Below, in pieces: positions 35,616 through 45,610 of a DNA stretch of 64,000 nt. The stretch comes from Erythrobacter sp. SD-21 (lineage in GTDB: Bacteria; Pseudomonadota; Alphaproteobacteria; Sphingomonadales; Sphingomonadaceae). The position numbers were made by a program, and so were the translations under genes. The notes beneath the pieces were generated by a model. The model searched no databases. It worked only from the letters and a program-made list of their open reading frames with translations, and was not told the DNA's origin. Each line of letters begins with the position of its first letter. The first letter of the stretch is position 1. The stretch covers positions 62,001 through 126,000 of the forward strand of contig NZ_ABCG01000002.1 in NCBI RefSeq assembly GCF_000181515.1, given 5' to 3'.

Positions 35616-37347
35616 GCGGATCGACTTCCGGCTCGGCGAGCGCTTCGGCGGCGCGGCGGACGAGTTCGCGGGCGACCTCTTCCTTTGGCATTTCGGCCAA
35701 GCTTTCGACCCCACCCGAGGTGACGATGTGGACCTGGTTGAGGTCCCCGCCCATCACGCTCTCGCCTTCGGCACCGGCCACGTTGTTGGCGATGATCCAG
35801 TCCGCACCCTTGCGCTTGCGCTTGGACTTGGCGTTCTCGACCACGTTCTCGGTCTCGGCAGCAAAGCCGATGAGGAGGTGCGGACGCTTGCGCCCGGCGG
35901 CGACGGCAGCAAGGATATCGGGATTCTCGGCGAGGATGAGCGCCGGCGGGGCAGAGCCACGCTTCTTCATCTTCTCGGCGGCGACATGGCGGCTCTTCCA
36001 GTCGGCCACGGCGGCGACCATGAAGGCAGCGTCGGCGGGCAGCGCGTTGCGCACTTCCTCGGCCATGTCGTCGGCGGTTTCGACGTCGATACGGTCGACA
36101 CCGACCGGCGTAGGCAAATGGACCGGCCCCGCGACCAGCGTTACGCGGGCACCGGCAGCAGCAGCCATGGCGGCAATCGCGAAGCCCTGCTTCCCGCTCG
36201 AGCGGTTGGCGATGTAGCGCACCGGGTCGATCGGCTCGCGCGTCGGGCCAGCGGTGACGAGCACGTGCTTGCCGTAGAGCGGGCGGTGTTCGGGATCTTC
36301 GTCGAAGATCGCCTGGCCATGAAGCGGATCGGCGGCGAGCGCCTGTTCCGGCTCGAGAGCTTCCATCTCTTCGGGGATCGGCTGCGCCTTGGCGCGCGTG
36401 TCCTGATTGCCGACCTGGTCGTTGATCGCTTTGGCATCGGTCGGCGGAGCGGCCGCCGCGCCGCCCTTCTTGGCGAGCAGCGGGCTGTTCATGTCGACTT
36501 CGAAGGGGCCGTCCTCGACCGGCTCTTCCTCGAAGTCCATCTCGACGTCCTCGAGCTCTTCCGCGTCGAAATCCTCTTCGATTTCCTGCTGGCTGCGCTT
36601 GGCGGTGGAGCGCGGGATGATCGCGTTGAGCAGGCTGCCGAGGCCGGAACCGGAGGAGAGATCCTCTTCCTCGCCGTCGACCTCCTCGAAATCCTCGTCC
36701 TCAAGGTCCTCTTCCTCGAGCACCTGCACGTCCTCGGCGGCGGCCTTCTTGGCGACCGGCGGGGCGAGCTGCGGCGCGGGCGCAGCCAGCTCGGGAAGGT
36801 CGATATCGAGATCGAGCGTCTCGGCGATCATCTGCAGGATGGCAGCCGGCTCGGGCAGGCGACCGGGGCCGAATTCGCCGCAGGCCATCGCGCCCTCGTC
36901 CGGGTCCATCACGGTGACACCGGCCTGGCGCAACCAGTCGGCGTTGCGCTGGGTGGCCGAATGCTCCCACATGCGCACATTCATGGCAGGCACGGTGACG
37001 ACCGGCTTGTCGGTCGCGAGGATCAGCGTGGTGGCGAGATCGTCGGCAATGCCGGCGGCCATCTTGGCGAGGATATCCGCCGTCGCCGGGCACACGACCA
37101 CGAGGTCCGCCTGCCGCGAAAGCTGGATATGGCCCATCTCGACCTCGTCCTTGAGATCGAACAGCGAGGTGTAGACCTTGTTTTCGCTAAGCGCGGCGAG
37201 TGCCATCGGCGTGACGAACTGCTGCCCGCCCTCGGTCAGGACGCAGGTCACGTCGCCGCCCGCCTTGCGGATCAGGCGCACGAGCTCGCAGCTCTTGTAA
37301 GCGGCGATACCGCCCCCGATCACGAGTAGGATCTTCGGCCCGCTCAC
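35608..37347 (-). CDS. coaBC: Bifunctional CoaBC (PPC decarboxylase / PPC synthase) with a long acidic insertion
   Basis: Converts phosphopantothenate to phosphopantetheine in two steps. CoaC signs: GGGIAAYK at 11-18, His73 in [15 protein letters not shown] at 120-127 and Cys156 in ACGE. CoaB signs: TAGPTRE at 365, NRSSGKQG (Asn381) and Lys451 in DWK. Between the domains lies about 178 residues (179-356) of mostly acidic low-complexity sequence absent from the 406-residue E. coli protein. GTG at 37347 is chosen because GGAAGG lies upstream and the conserved N-terminus begins there; an ATG at 37413 would add 22 residues. It overlaps dut. Confidence 0.93.
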   Translation of the reverse strand: MSGPKILLVIGGGIAAYKSCELVRLIRKAGGDVTCVLTEGGQQFVTPMALAALSENKVYTSLFDLKDEVEMGHIQLSRQADLVVVCPATADILAKMAAGIADDLATTLILATDKPVVTVPAMNVRMWEHSATQRNADWLRQAGVTVMDPDEGAMACGEFGPGRLPEPAAILQMIAETLDLDIDLPELAAPAPQLAPPVAKKAAAEDVQVLEEEDLEDEDFEEVDGEEEDLSSGSGLGSLLNAIIPRSTAKRSQQEIEEDFDAEELEDVEMDFEEEPVEDGPFEVDMNSPLLAKKGGAAAAPPTDAKAINDQVGNQDTRAKAQPIPEEMEALEPEQALAADPLHGQAIFDEDPEHRPLYGKHVLVTAGPTREPIDPVRYIANRSSGKQGFAIAAMAAAAGARVTLVAGPVHLPTPVGVDRIDVETADDMAEEVRNALPADAAFMVAAVADWKSRHVAAEKMKKRGSAPPALILAENPDILAAVAAGRKRPHLLIGFAAETENVVENAKSKRKRKGADWIIANNVAGAEGESVMGGDLNQVHIVTSGGVESLAEMPKEEVARELVRRAAEALAEPEVDPRD

Positions 37348-37535
37348 GCCGGCCTTCCCGCTGTTGTCGTGGTGCGCAGCATGCGCCGCGCGGACCGGCT
37401 GGTGAATTCCCATAGCGTCATCGATGCGCTTGCTAGCGCCCCCTGTCCGTCATTGCCAGCGCGCAAAAGCGCACCTTTCAAGTGCAGCCTTGCCAGCCTA
37501 TGGTGAAGAAATCGGTAACGACGGGGGAATTCGAC

Positions 37536-37937
37536 ATGCATTTCATTCTTGTGGGGCTGCTAGCGCTGGGAGCGCTGCTGAACCTGTTCCTGGGCCTGAG
37601 CTTCTTCTTCGACCCCGCAACGGCTGGTGCCGATTTCGGCCTCCAGTCGCCGAACGAGCAGGGCCTGTCCTCGATGCGCGCCGATTTCACCGCCTTCTTC
37701 CTCGTTGCGGCATTCTGCGAAGGATGGGCGGCATGGAAGCGCCGGGGCGATATATTGTGGCCCGCACTGATGCTGTTCGTCATCGCCTTTACCGGGCGGC
37801 TGGTGAACCTGATCGTGGTTGGCGATTACGAGCTTTGGTACGGTCCGATGGCGGTCGAGGCGCTGCACATCATCGTGATGGTGCTGGCCATCAAGACCTT
37901 CCCAGGCGGAAAAGTCAGCCCAGCAAACCCTGCGTAG
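37536..37937 (+). CDS. Four-helix membrane protein, 133 aa
   Basis: Four hydrophobic segments (FILVGLLALGALLNLFLGLSF, FTAFFLVAAFCEGWAAW, ILWPALMLFVIAFTGRLVNL, EALHIIVMVLAIKTF). The layout resembles DUF4345-like small membrane proteins, but the family is not certain. GGGGGA lies 8 bases before the ATG at 37536. The end overlaps the convergent ubiB by 23 bases. Confidence 0.7.
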   Translation: MHFILVGLLALGALLNLFLGLSFFFDPATAGADFGLQSPNEQGLSSMRADFTAFFLVAAFCEGWAAWKRRGDILWPALMLFVIAFTGRLVNLIVVGDYELWYGPMAVEALHIIVMVLAIKTFPGGKVSPANPA

Positions 37938-39477
37938 ACGCAGCCCAGACGGCTAGCCCGCCAAGGCCCATCGCGGCGAGATAGCCGAGCCAGCCACGGC
38001 GTTCGCGCTTGGGCGCGCCCGGGCCGAATTCGATCGGTATCTCGGGCAGCGGCGGCGGTTCGGGTGCGCCTCCCTTGGGCGGGAAGCGGTCCTCGATCCT
38101 TCGCACGAGGTCGGGGATGCGCAGCAGCGTCTCGGTGTCCTCGCGGATACGGTCGGCAATCGCGGCTTCCGGCCCCAGCTCGTCGCGGATCCAGCTGCGC
38201 ACATAAGGGGCGGACACATCCCACATGTTGATGCTGGGATTGAGCTGGGTGGCGATGCCTTCGACCATCACCATTGTCTTTTGCAGCAACAGCAGGTGCG
38301 GCTGCGTCTGCATGTCGAAATCGCGCGTGATCGCGAACAGCCCGTCGAGCATCTGGCCGACCGACAATTCACTCACCGGCTTGCCGCGCATCGGCTCGCC
38401 CACCGCCCTCAGCGCCGTCGCGAACTCGTCGACATTGTGATAGCTCGGGACGTATTGCGCCTCGAAATGGATTTCGGCGACGCGGCGGTAATTGCCCGTC
38501 GTCAGGCCGTAGAGGATTTCCGCCAGCCACATGCGCGCCTGCCGGTCGATCCGGCCCATGATGCCGAAATCGATGGCCGCGATGGTGCCGTCCGCTTTCA
38601 CGAACAGGTTCCCCTGGTGCATATCGGCGTGGAAGAACCCGGCGGCGATGGCCTGCTTCAGGAAGGCGAGCACGAGGCGGCTCGCCAGTTCGTCCATGTC
38701 ATGGCCTGCAGCAATCAGCGCTTCGGTGTTGCTGATCTTGATGCCGTCGATCCAGTCGATGGTCATCACCCGGCCATTGGTGCGGTCCCAGTCGATCTGC
38801 GGAATTTCGTATTTTTCTGTGCCGACCATATGCTCGGCAAGTTCCGACGCGCTGGCGGCTTCGCGGCGCAGGTCGAGCTCGCGATTGGTCCAGCGCTTGA
38901 AATTGGCGATGGTGAGGCGCGGGCGCAGGCGCGCAGCCTCTCCGCCGAAGCTTTCGAGATGGGCGGCCGCCCATTCGTAAGTGTCGATATCGCGGGCGAA
39001 TTGCTCGCGCACGCCGGGGCGCAGGACCTTGACGGCAACAGTCTTGCCTTCGGTCGTGACCGCGCGGTGGACCTGCGCAATGGAGGCAGCGCCTACCGGG
39101 ACCGGGTCGAATTCGGCCCAGAGGTTTTCCAGCGGCTGCTCGAAACTCGCCTCGATGCTCGCCTTGATCTGCTCGAAGGGGACCGGGGGAAGATTGTCCT
39201 GCAGGCTCAGGAGATTGTGGGCCGCCTCCTCGCCCACGAGGTCGGGCCGCGTCGCCAGCGTCTGGCCGAGCTTGATAGCAGCAGGTCCGATTTCGCGGAA
39301 CGCACCGGCATAGTCCGGCTCTTTCGGCTGCACCGTGCCGAAGCGGGCGATACGGGCAAGGCGCTTGACCGGCGGCGGCGTGTTGGGGTCGCGCTCGATC
39401 CCGCGCAGCGCGCCGTGCCTCGCCAGCGTGCGGCCCCATTTCAGGAGCCGGAAGATATGCGTTGCGGGGCGTGCCAC
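37915..39477 (-). CDS. ubiB: UbiB (ABC1/ADCK atypical kinase family), 520 aa
   Basis: Atypical protein-kinase-like ATPase needed for ubiquinone synthesis. The diagnostic KxGQ motif appears as AAIKLGQTLATRPDLVG, followed by the alanine-rich loop VGAASIAQVHRA, VAVKVLRPG, FFHADMHQGNLF and AIDFGIMGR. Hydrophobic segments lie at the C-terminus (LGYLAAMGLGGLAVWAAS). It follows ubiE by 3 bases on the same strand. Confidence 0.96.
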   Translation of the reverse strand: MARPATHIFRLLKWGRTLARHGALRGIERDPNTPPPVKRLARIARFGTVQPKEPDYAGAFREIGPAAIKLGQTLATRPDLVGEEAAHNLLSLQDNLPPVPFEQIKASIEASFEQPLENLWAEFDPVPVGAASIAQVHRAVTTEGKTVAVKVLRPGVREQFARDIDTYEWAAAHLESFGGEAARLRPRLTIANFKRWTNRELDLRREAASASELAEHMVGTEKYEIPQIDWDRTNGRVMTIDWIDGIKISNTEALIAAGHDMDELASRLVLAFLKQAIAAGFFHADMHQGNLFVKADGTIAAIDFGIMGRIDRQARMWLAEILYGLTTGNYRRVAEIHFEAQYVPSYHNVDEFATALRAVGEPMRGKPVSELSVGQMLDGLFAITRDFDMQTQPHLLLLQKTMVMVEGIATQLNPSINMWDVSAPYVRSWIRDELGPEAAIADRIREDTETLLRIPDLVRRIEDRFPPKGGAPEPPPLPEIPIEFGPGAPKRERRGWLGYLAAMGLGGLAVWAASTQGLLG

Positions 39478-39480
39478 CGG

Positions 39481-40212
39481 TTAGACTTTCCACCCCGAAT
39501 GGATGTTGACCGCGCCGCCGAGGATTTTCTCGACCCGCGTGTTTTCGAAGCCCGCGTCGCGGATCATCGTTTCGAATTCGGGCGGCTTGGGGAAGCGGCG
39601 GATCGATTCGGCGAGGTAGCGATAGCTTTGCTCGTCATTCGCGATGGCCTTGCCGATCTTGGGCATGAGCTGGTGCGAATAGAGATCGTAGACCTCCTTG
39701 AAGCCGGGCCAGTCCGTCTGGCTGAACTCCATGCAGTAGAACCGCCCGCCGAATTTGAGCACGCGGTGCGCCTCGCGCAGGGCCTTGTCGATGAAGGTCA
39801 CGTTCCGGATGCCGAAGACGATGGTGTAAGCATCGAAAGTGCGGCTGGAGAAAGTCAGTTCCTCGGCGTTCTGGCGGGACCATACCAGCCCGTCGATCCC
39901 GCGCTCCATTGCGCGTTCGATACCGACGTCGAGCATGTCCTGGTTGATGTCGGACACGGTAACGCTCGCGCCCTTTTCGGCCATGCGGAAGGCGATGTCG
40001 CCCGTGCCGCCGGCCATGTCGAGGATCTGCTCGCCCGGCTGCGGCTTCACGCGGCGGACGAAGCGGTCCTTCCACAGCCGATGCATCCCGCCGCTCATCG
40101 CGTCGTTCATGATGTCGTATTTGGCCGCGACATTGGAAAAGACCTCGCCCACGCGGCCGGTCTTTTCACTCGCATCGATGTCTTCGTAGCCGAAGGAAAC
40201 GGTGTCACTCAT
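39481..40212 (-). CDS. ubiE: Demethylmenaquinone/2-methoxy-6-polyprenyl-benzoquinol methyltransferase UbiE
   Basis: C-methyltransferase of ubiquinone synthesis. The family start (TVSFGYEDID) leads into VFSNVAAKYDIMNDAMSGGMHRLWK, SAM motif ILDMAGGTGDIAF and VFGIRNVTF, all UbiE signatures. ATG at 40212 is the conserved start. It is divergent from mutM across 56 bases, the order mutM-ubiE-ubiB-coaBC-dut being widespread in alphaproteobacteria. Confidence 0.97.
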   Translation of the reverse strand: MSDTVSFGYEDIDASEKTGRVGEVFSNVAAKYDIMNDAMSGGMHRLWKDRFVRRVKPQPGEQILDMAGGTGDIAFRMAEKGASVTVSDINQDMLDVGIERAMERGIDGLVWSRQNAEELTFSSRTFDAYTIVFGIRNVTFIDKALREAHRVLKFGGRFYCMEFSQTDWPGFKEVYDLYSHQLMPKIGKAIANDEQSYRYLAESIRRFPKPPEFETMIRDAGFENTRVEKILGGAVNIHSGWKV

Positions 40213-40268
40213 GGGGAGAGGCCTTAGGGGGAATTGAGCGGGGCGCAAAGGGTGTTAGAGGGGATTTC

Positions 40269-41084
40269 ATGCCAGAGCTTCCCGAAGTCGAAACAACGGT
40301 GCGCGGCCTTGCGCGGTTCCTTCAAGGCGAGACGATCACGCGGGTCACGGTCAACCGCCCCGATATGCGCCGCCCCTTCCCGCCCGATCTGGTGCAGGCG
40401 TTGACGGGCGCGAGTGTGACGCATCTCTCGCGCCGGGCGAAATACGGCCTCATCCACACCAGTCGCGACCACGCGATGGTGTTCCACCTCGGCATGAGCG
40501 GGCGCTGGCGGATCGACCCGGCTGAGGATGAAAAGCACGACCATCTGGTGATCGAAACCGCGGGCCACCGCTTCGCGCTCAACGACCCGCGCCGCTTCGG
40601 CTCGGTCGATTTGATGACGAGCGGCGAGCTGGTGACATGGAAACCCTTCGCCGCGCTGGGGCCCGAGCCGCTGGGTGACGACCTCACCCCCGAGCACCTG
40701 CGCGAGGCGACGCGCGGGCGCAAGCAGGCGATCAAGCTGCTGTTGCTCGACCAGAGCATCGTTGCAGGCTTAGGCAATATCTACGTGTGCGAGGCGCTGT
40801 GGCATGCGGGCATTCATCCGCGAAAGGCAGGCGGCAAGGTGACCATGCCGCAGCTTCGCCGGCTCGTCCCCGCGATCAAGGACGTGCTGGAGCGATCCAT
40901 TCGCGACGGCGGCAGCACCCTACGCGATTTCGCCCAGCCCGACGGAAACCTGGGCTATTTCGCCACCCGCTTCCACGTCTACGGCCGCGAGGGCGAGCCC
41001 TGCCACCACGAGGACGGCGGCACGATCCGCCGCATCGTGCAGGGCGGGCGCAGCACGTGGTTCTGCCCGGTTTGTCAGAGGTAG
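40269..41084 (+). CDS. mutM: Formamidopyrimidine-DNA glycosylase (Fpg/MutM)
   Basis: Base-excision glycosylase/lyase for 8-oxoguanine and formamidopyrimidines. The N-terminal PELPEVETTVRGL with the catalytic proline and Glu is intact, as are the H2TH region (QSIVAGLGNIYVCEAL) and the conserved Lys in RRAKYG. The C-terminal zinc finger ends in RSTWFCPVCQR, but the first pair reads CHHEDGG, so the usual second cysteine of CxxC is absent. His may replace it. Length of 271 is normal. Confidence 0.95.
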   Translation: MPELPEVETTVRGLARFLQGETITRVTVNRPDMRRPFPPDLVQALTGASVTHLSRRAKYGLIHTSRDHAMVFHLGMSGRWRIDPAEDEKHDHLVIETAGHRFALNDPRRFGSVDLMTSGELVTWKPFAALGPEPLGDDLTPEHLREATRGRKQAIKLLLLDQSIVAGLGNIYVCEALWHAGIHPRKAGGKVTMPQLRRLVPAIKDVLERSIRDGGSTLRDFAQPDGNLGYFATRFHVYGREGEPCHHEDGGTIRRIVQGGRSTWFCPVCQR

Positions 41085-41102
41085 AACTAATCCGGTTTAC
41101 GC

Positions 41103-41456
41103 TCATTCTTTGCGAGCGTATGCGGTCAAACTCAGAGCGCGCGAGCGACGGTCTCCCGGAAAGTCGAGGCGCTCGATCTCCTCCTTTATCGTCCAAGGCT
41201 CATTGAAGTCGGAGATCACTTCCGATCCGACAATTCGCATGTCCTCAGCCCGATCTTCGGCGATCTCACCATCGAAAACAAAGCGAAGTCGAATTTCGAA
41301 TTCTTCCCAGTCGCACGTAACCGACCGCAAGTTAGGTGGAACCACGCCGAGAAGCGCTCGCTGCACCGACAAAAGCAAGCGCCGACGGATTTCGGACCCG
41401 CTCAACGCACGATGCCAGTTAGGGCTGCTGGATGTGTCACCTTCTGTGCACCTCAC
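41103..41456 (-). CDS. Conserved small protein of unknown function, 117 aa
   Basis: A basic N-terminus (SEIRRRLLLSVQRALLGVVPPNLRSV) is followed by an acidic core (FVFDGEIAEDRAEDMRIVGSEVISDF) and a C-terminal AYARKE. I recall widely scattered small proteins of this plan (ALLGEVTP..., FDGEI..., VIADFP..., RRE) with no known function. The GTG start at 41456 overlaps the stop of the glutathione transferase gene, indicating coupling. Base composition is less GC-rich than that of its neighbours. Confidence 0.65.
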   Translation of the reverse strand: MRCTEGDTSSSPNWHRALSGSEIRRRLLLSVQRALLGVVPPNLRSVTCDWEEFEIRLRFVFDGEIAEDRAEDMRIVGSEVISDFNEPWTIKEEIERLDFPGDRRSRALSLTAYARKE

Positions 41457-42124
41457 AAATCCAGCGAAGCGTATTCCCGGGGCGGGGGCAGCCCGTCCAT
41501 CTTCTCAGCTAGCAGCGGGCGGAAGCTGGGGCGGCTTTTCATGACCATGTACCAGCCCTGCGCCTGCTCGTGCCCACGCCAGTCGACCGCGCCGAGGTAA
41601 TCCACCACCGAGAGATGCGCCGCGCAGGTGAGGTCGGCAAGGCTCAGCTGCGGCCCCGCGAGCCATTGCCGCGTGTCGACCAACCAGTCGATATAGTCCA
41701 AGTGGCCGTGCAGCATCCGGCCCATGCTCCGCAGCACCTGCCCGTCGGGCGGCTGCTTGGTGATCAGCCGCTTCTTCATCTTCTCGTGCAGCGCAGGCTC
41801 GGTCACGTCGGCGTAGAAATTCTCGTCGAACAGCGTGGTCAACCGGCGGATTTCCGCGCGCTGCATCGCGTTGCCCGAAATCATCGGGTTACGCTCCACC
41901 GTCTCTTCCATGAATTCGCAGATCGCCTGGCTGTCGCACAGCGTCACGCGGCGCGCAGGGTCGTGCAGCACCGGCGTCTTGCCCGCAGGGTTGAGTTGCC
42001 AGAAGGCGTCACGCCCGTCCCACGGGTTCTCGCGCACCAGCTCGTAGGCCACCGACTTCTCGCCGAGGAGAAGGCGCAGTTTCCGGCTGAAGGGACACAA
42101 GGGGAATTGGTGGAGCTGCCACAT
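41453..42124 (-). CDS. Glutathione S-transferase family protein, 223 aa
   Basis: An N-terminal thioredoxin-like domain (LHQFPLCPFSRKLRLLLGEK, PAGKTPVLHD, LCDSQAICEFMEE) and an all-helical C-terminal domain (LSLADLTCAAHLSVVDYLG) give the standard GST fold. The Cys-Pro-Phe-Ser site in the first domain suggests beta/omega-like thiol chemistry rather than classical conjugation. The start at 42124 aligns with family members. Substrate unknown. Confidence 0.85.
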   Translation of the reverse strand: MWQLHQFPLCPFSRKLRLLLGEKSVAYELVRENPWDGRDAFWQLNPAGKTPVLHDPARRVTLCDSQAICEFMEETVERNPMISGNAMQRAEIRRLTTLFDENFYADVTEPALHEKMKKRLITKQPPDGQVLRSMGRMLHGHLDYIDWLVDTRQWLAGPQLSLADLTCAAHLSVVDYLGAVDWRGHEQAQGWYMVMKSRPSFRPLLAEKMDGLPPPREYASLDL

Positions 42125-42204
42125 GCTGGCCCACCCCATGCCTCACCCGCGCGGCAAAATCCACATCATCGCGCTCTATTGGCGCAAGAAAATCGCTGCC
42201 GGGG

Positions 42205-42669
42205 TCAATCCGCCTGCGGCGCGGTTTCCTTCATGCGCTGCGCCATCTCGCGGCCCATCTGCCTTAGCGCGGGCATCATGGTGTCGAAGGCTTCGGCCAT
42301 CGAGCCCATCGTGTCGAGCGCGCGCGGCAGGGTCTTCTCGATTTCTTCGGGCACGCGGCTGGAACCCGGCGCGAGCGACCGCAGGGTGGCGTCGGGATCG
42401 ACTTGCGGCGCGTCCTCACCCGCGATCGCGCTCATCGAGTCCACCATCGGGGCGAGCGGCATGTCGAGCAGCACTTCGGTCATCGTGCGCAGCATGAGCG
42501 CCATCTGGCGCTGCTGCTCGGGGTCCTTCATCTTCTCGGCCATGCCGGAGAGCGGCGCGTCCGGTTCGGCCAGCGCAAGGGGCGCATCGCTCTCGGCGTC
42601 CTGCGCGAGCAGGGGAGCGGGCGCGAGCACGGCGGCGCCGGCAAAAGCGGTGAAAAGGAATTTACGCAT
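42205..42669 (-). CDS. Exported hypothetical protein, 154 aa
   Basis: A clear signal peptide (RKFLFTAFAGAAVLAPAPLLAQ, cut near residue 22) precedes an acidic, methionine-rich helical protein (MAEKMKDPEQQRQMALMLRTM and ALDTMGSMAEAFDTMMPAL). GGGGTAG lies just before the ATG at 42669. No family is recognised; it is likely periplasmic. Confidence 0.75.
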   Translation of the reverse strand: MRKFLFTAFAGAAVLAPAPLLAQDAESDAPLALAEPDAPLSGMAEKMKDPEQQRQMALMLRTMTEVLLDMPLAPMVDSMSAIAGEDAPQVDPDATLRSLAPGSSRVPEEIEKTLPRALDTMGSMAEAFDTMMPALRQMGREMAQRMKETAPQAD

Positions 42670-42741
42670 TGGTCTACCCCGAATGGTTTCGGCTATCGGT
42701 ACGCAATACCGAGGCGCCACTGAAACAGGGCTGAACGAGGA

Positions 42742-43137
42742 TCAGACGCCCGATGCGTCAAGCAGCAGCAGGCACGCGGGCATGACGTCGCCAATCGCGT
42801 CCTCGTCCCATAACCGCTGCGCTTCGGCCGAAACCAGCGCTTGGATGCCATCGCGGTCGAGGCCCAGCTCGTCCATCAGGCGCGCGCCCGCTCGCACGAA
42901 GAATTCCTTTCCGCGCTCGTTGAGCGGAGGGTACTGCAAAGCAACCTCATCGCCATTCGCCTGGCCATGCGCGACGATACCAAACGCCGCCGAACACCGT
43001 AATGTTGCCGCTTGCTGCGCATTGAGTTCGGGCCTTTCAGTCTCGAAACCCATTACCGGCGGCACGACACGCGTATCTTGGCCGCTGGCAGAAGCGGCCA
43101 TGGTGATCACCGGAAACGCAAGAAGGTATTTGAGCAT
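42742..43137 (-). CDS. Exported hypothetical protein, 131 aa
   Basis: A short signal peptide (LKYLLAFPVITMAASASG) is followed by a mostly helical mature part with two cysteines (LRCSAAF and MPACLLLLD) that could form a disulfide. The start at 43137 gives the signal peptide; the frame upstream to 43191 adds no sensible sequence. The family is not recognised. Same strand as the preceding exported protein but separated by about 70 bases. Confidence 0.65.
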   Translation of the reverse strand: MLKYLLAFPVITMAASASGQDTRVVPPVMGFETERPELNAQQAATLRCSAAFGIVAHGQANGDEVALQYPPLNERGKEFFVRAGARLMDELGLDRDGIQALVSAEAQRLWDEDAIGDVMPACLLLLDASGV

Positions 43138-43232
43138 GCATTCGTCCCTAGCCGAGCCTGCCTGAACCGCAAGCAACTTGCCCCTGCACACTCGCTTCCC
43201 TACGCCAAGCGCGAAGAGGAGATTCGTTTTAA

Positions 43233-44341
<1,109 letters not shown>

Positions 44342-44342
<1 letters not shown>

Positions 44343-44695
44343 TGCCGCAAAAGGTGAACCTGGCCGAGAAGTTCGGCGCATTCACCGAGCATTGGGCGCC
44401 GCGCATCGTCGCGCGCTACGAAGGGCACGAGGTCCGCATCGCCAAGCTTGACGGCGCGTTCGACTGGCACAGCCACACCCATGACGAGCTCTTCCTGTGC
44501 GTCGACGGCGAGCTCGACATCGAGTTCCGGGACCGGACCGAAACGCTCAACCAGGGCGACCTGCTGCTGATTGCGGCGGGCGAGGAACACAGGCCGGTGG
44601 CGCGCAAGGGCGAGGTGCAGGTCCTGCTGCTCGACCCGGCAGGTGCGCCAAATACCGGCGACGAGACAACCGCGACCGTGGCGGTCGAGGCATAA
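44342..44695 (+). CDS. Small cupin-domain protein, 117 aa
   Basis: A single cupin barrel with metal-ligand candidates in WHSHTHDELFLCVDGELDIEF and a late His in GEEHRPVA, which is a normal two-motif cupin. The ATG overlaps the dehydrogenase stop by 1 base, so it is translated with it. Its position within a formaldehyde oxidation operon suggests a role in that pathway or metal-dependent regulation, but nothing in the sequence shows a substrate. Confidence 0.85.
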
Positions 44696-44704
44696 GGAGA
44701 GAGA

Positions 44705-45088
44705 ATGATGTTCAGCCATGTCATGCTGGGGGCCGACGATATCGAGGCCTCGAAGAAGTTCTACGACGCCTGCTTCAAGGCGCTGGGCGGGCGCGAGGGC
44801 CAGATCGATCCCAAGGGCCGCGTGATCTACATGCACAACGGCGGGATTTTCCTGCTGACCAAGCCGATCGACGGGCAGCCCGCGAGCTGCGGCAACGGCT
44901 CGACCATCGGCTTTGCCGCCTCGAGCGAGGAAATGGCCGATGCCTGGCACAAGGCCGGCAGCGAAAACGGCGGCACCGAGATCGAAGACCCGCCGGGCCT
45001 GCGCGAAGGCGCCGGCATGAAGCTTTACCTTGCTTATCTGCGAGATCCGGCCGGCAACAAGGTCTGCGCGATGCACCGTCCGGGCTGA
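44705..45088 (+). CDS. VOC family (glyoxalase-like) protein, 127 aa
   Basis: A vicinal-oxygen-chelate fold: MFSHVMLGADDIEASKKFYD at the start, FAASSEEMADAWHKAG in the second half and the end YLRDPAGNKVCAMH. This is the type often annotated as glyoxalase/bleomycin-resistance or PhnB-like. AAGGAGAGAG precedes the ATG. It sits between the cupin gene and the YbaK-like gene in the formaldehyde operon; a link to glutathione adducts is plausible but unproven. Confidence 0.88.
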   Translation: MMFSHVMLGADDIEASKKFYDACFKALGGREGQIDPKGRVIYMHNGGIFLLTKPIDGQPASCGNGSTIGFAASSEEMADAWHKAGSENGGTEIEDPPGLREGAGMKLYLAYLRDPAGNKVCAMHRPG

Positions 45089-45091
45089 GCC

Positions 45092-45595
45092 TTGACGAAG
45101 CGCGGCGAAGCGGGATTGCGGGCGGACCTGAAAGCCCTCGCAATCCCCTTCGAGCATCACGAGCACGAGGCCGTCTTCACCGTGGAGGAAAGCCGCGGGG
45201 TGAAAGAGGCGATCCCCGGCGCGCACACGAAGAATCTGTTCCTCAAAGATGTGGGCGGCGTTTTCTGGCTGGTCACCGTGCCGGCCGAAATGGGCGTCGA
45301 CCTCAAGGCCCTGCCCGAGGCTATCGGCTGCAAGCGGGTGAGCTTCGGCAAGCCCCACGACATGGAACGCCTGCTCGGCCTGACACCGGGGTCGGTCACG
45401 CCGCTGGGGGCAATCCACGCCGAGCCGGGGAATATCACCGTGGTCCTGGACCGCAGCCTCGCCGAAGCGGACCGGATCAACGTCCATCCGCTTCGTAACA
45501 CCGCGACCATCGGCCTCTCCGGCGCGGACACCTTGCGGCTGATCGAGCATTGGGGTCATGCGCCCGTAATCGCAGACATACCCGCCCAAGACTGA
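45092..45595 (+). CDS. YbaK/ProX-type aminoacyl-tRNA deacylase, 167 aa
   Basis: A prolyl-tRNA deacylase-like domain of the ProXp-ala/PrdX type, with FEHHEHEAVFTVEE, HTKNLFLKD and RVSFGKPHDMERLLGLTPGS. The GSVTPLGA motif and the C-terminal HPLRNTATIGLS are standard for the family. Such proteins hydrolyse Ala-tRNA(Pro). The start is TTG at 45092, three bases after the VOC stop. Its place in a formaldehyde operon is odd and may simply reflect shared transcription. Confidence 0.88.
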   Translation: MTKRGEAGLRADLKALAIPFEHHEHEAVFTVEESRGVKEAIPGAHTKNLFLKDVGGVFWLVTVPAEMGVDLKALPEAIGCKRVSFGKPHDMERLLGLTPGSVTPLGAIHAEPGNITVVLDRSLAEADRINVHPLRNTATIGLSGADTLRLIEHWGHAPVIADIPAQD

Positions 45596-45610
45596 TCAGC
45601 TGGAAACCGC

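Noticed and set aside
38281..40227. 648-codon plus-strand ORF opposite ubiB and ubiE
   Set aside because: It mirrors two well-supported genes in a high-GC genome; its protein is His/Arg-rich and matches no family.
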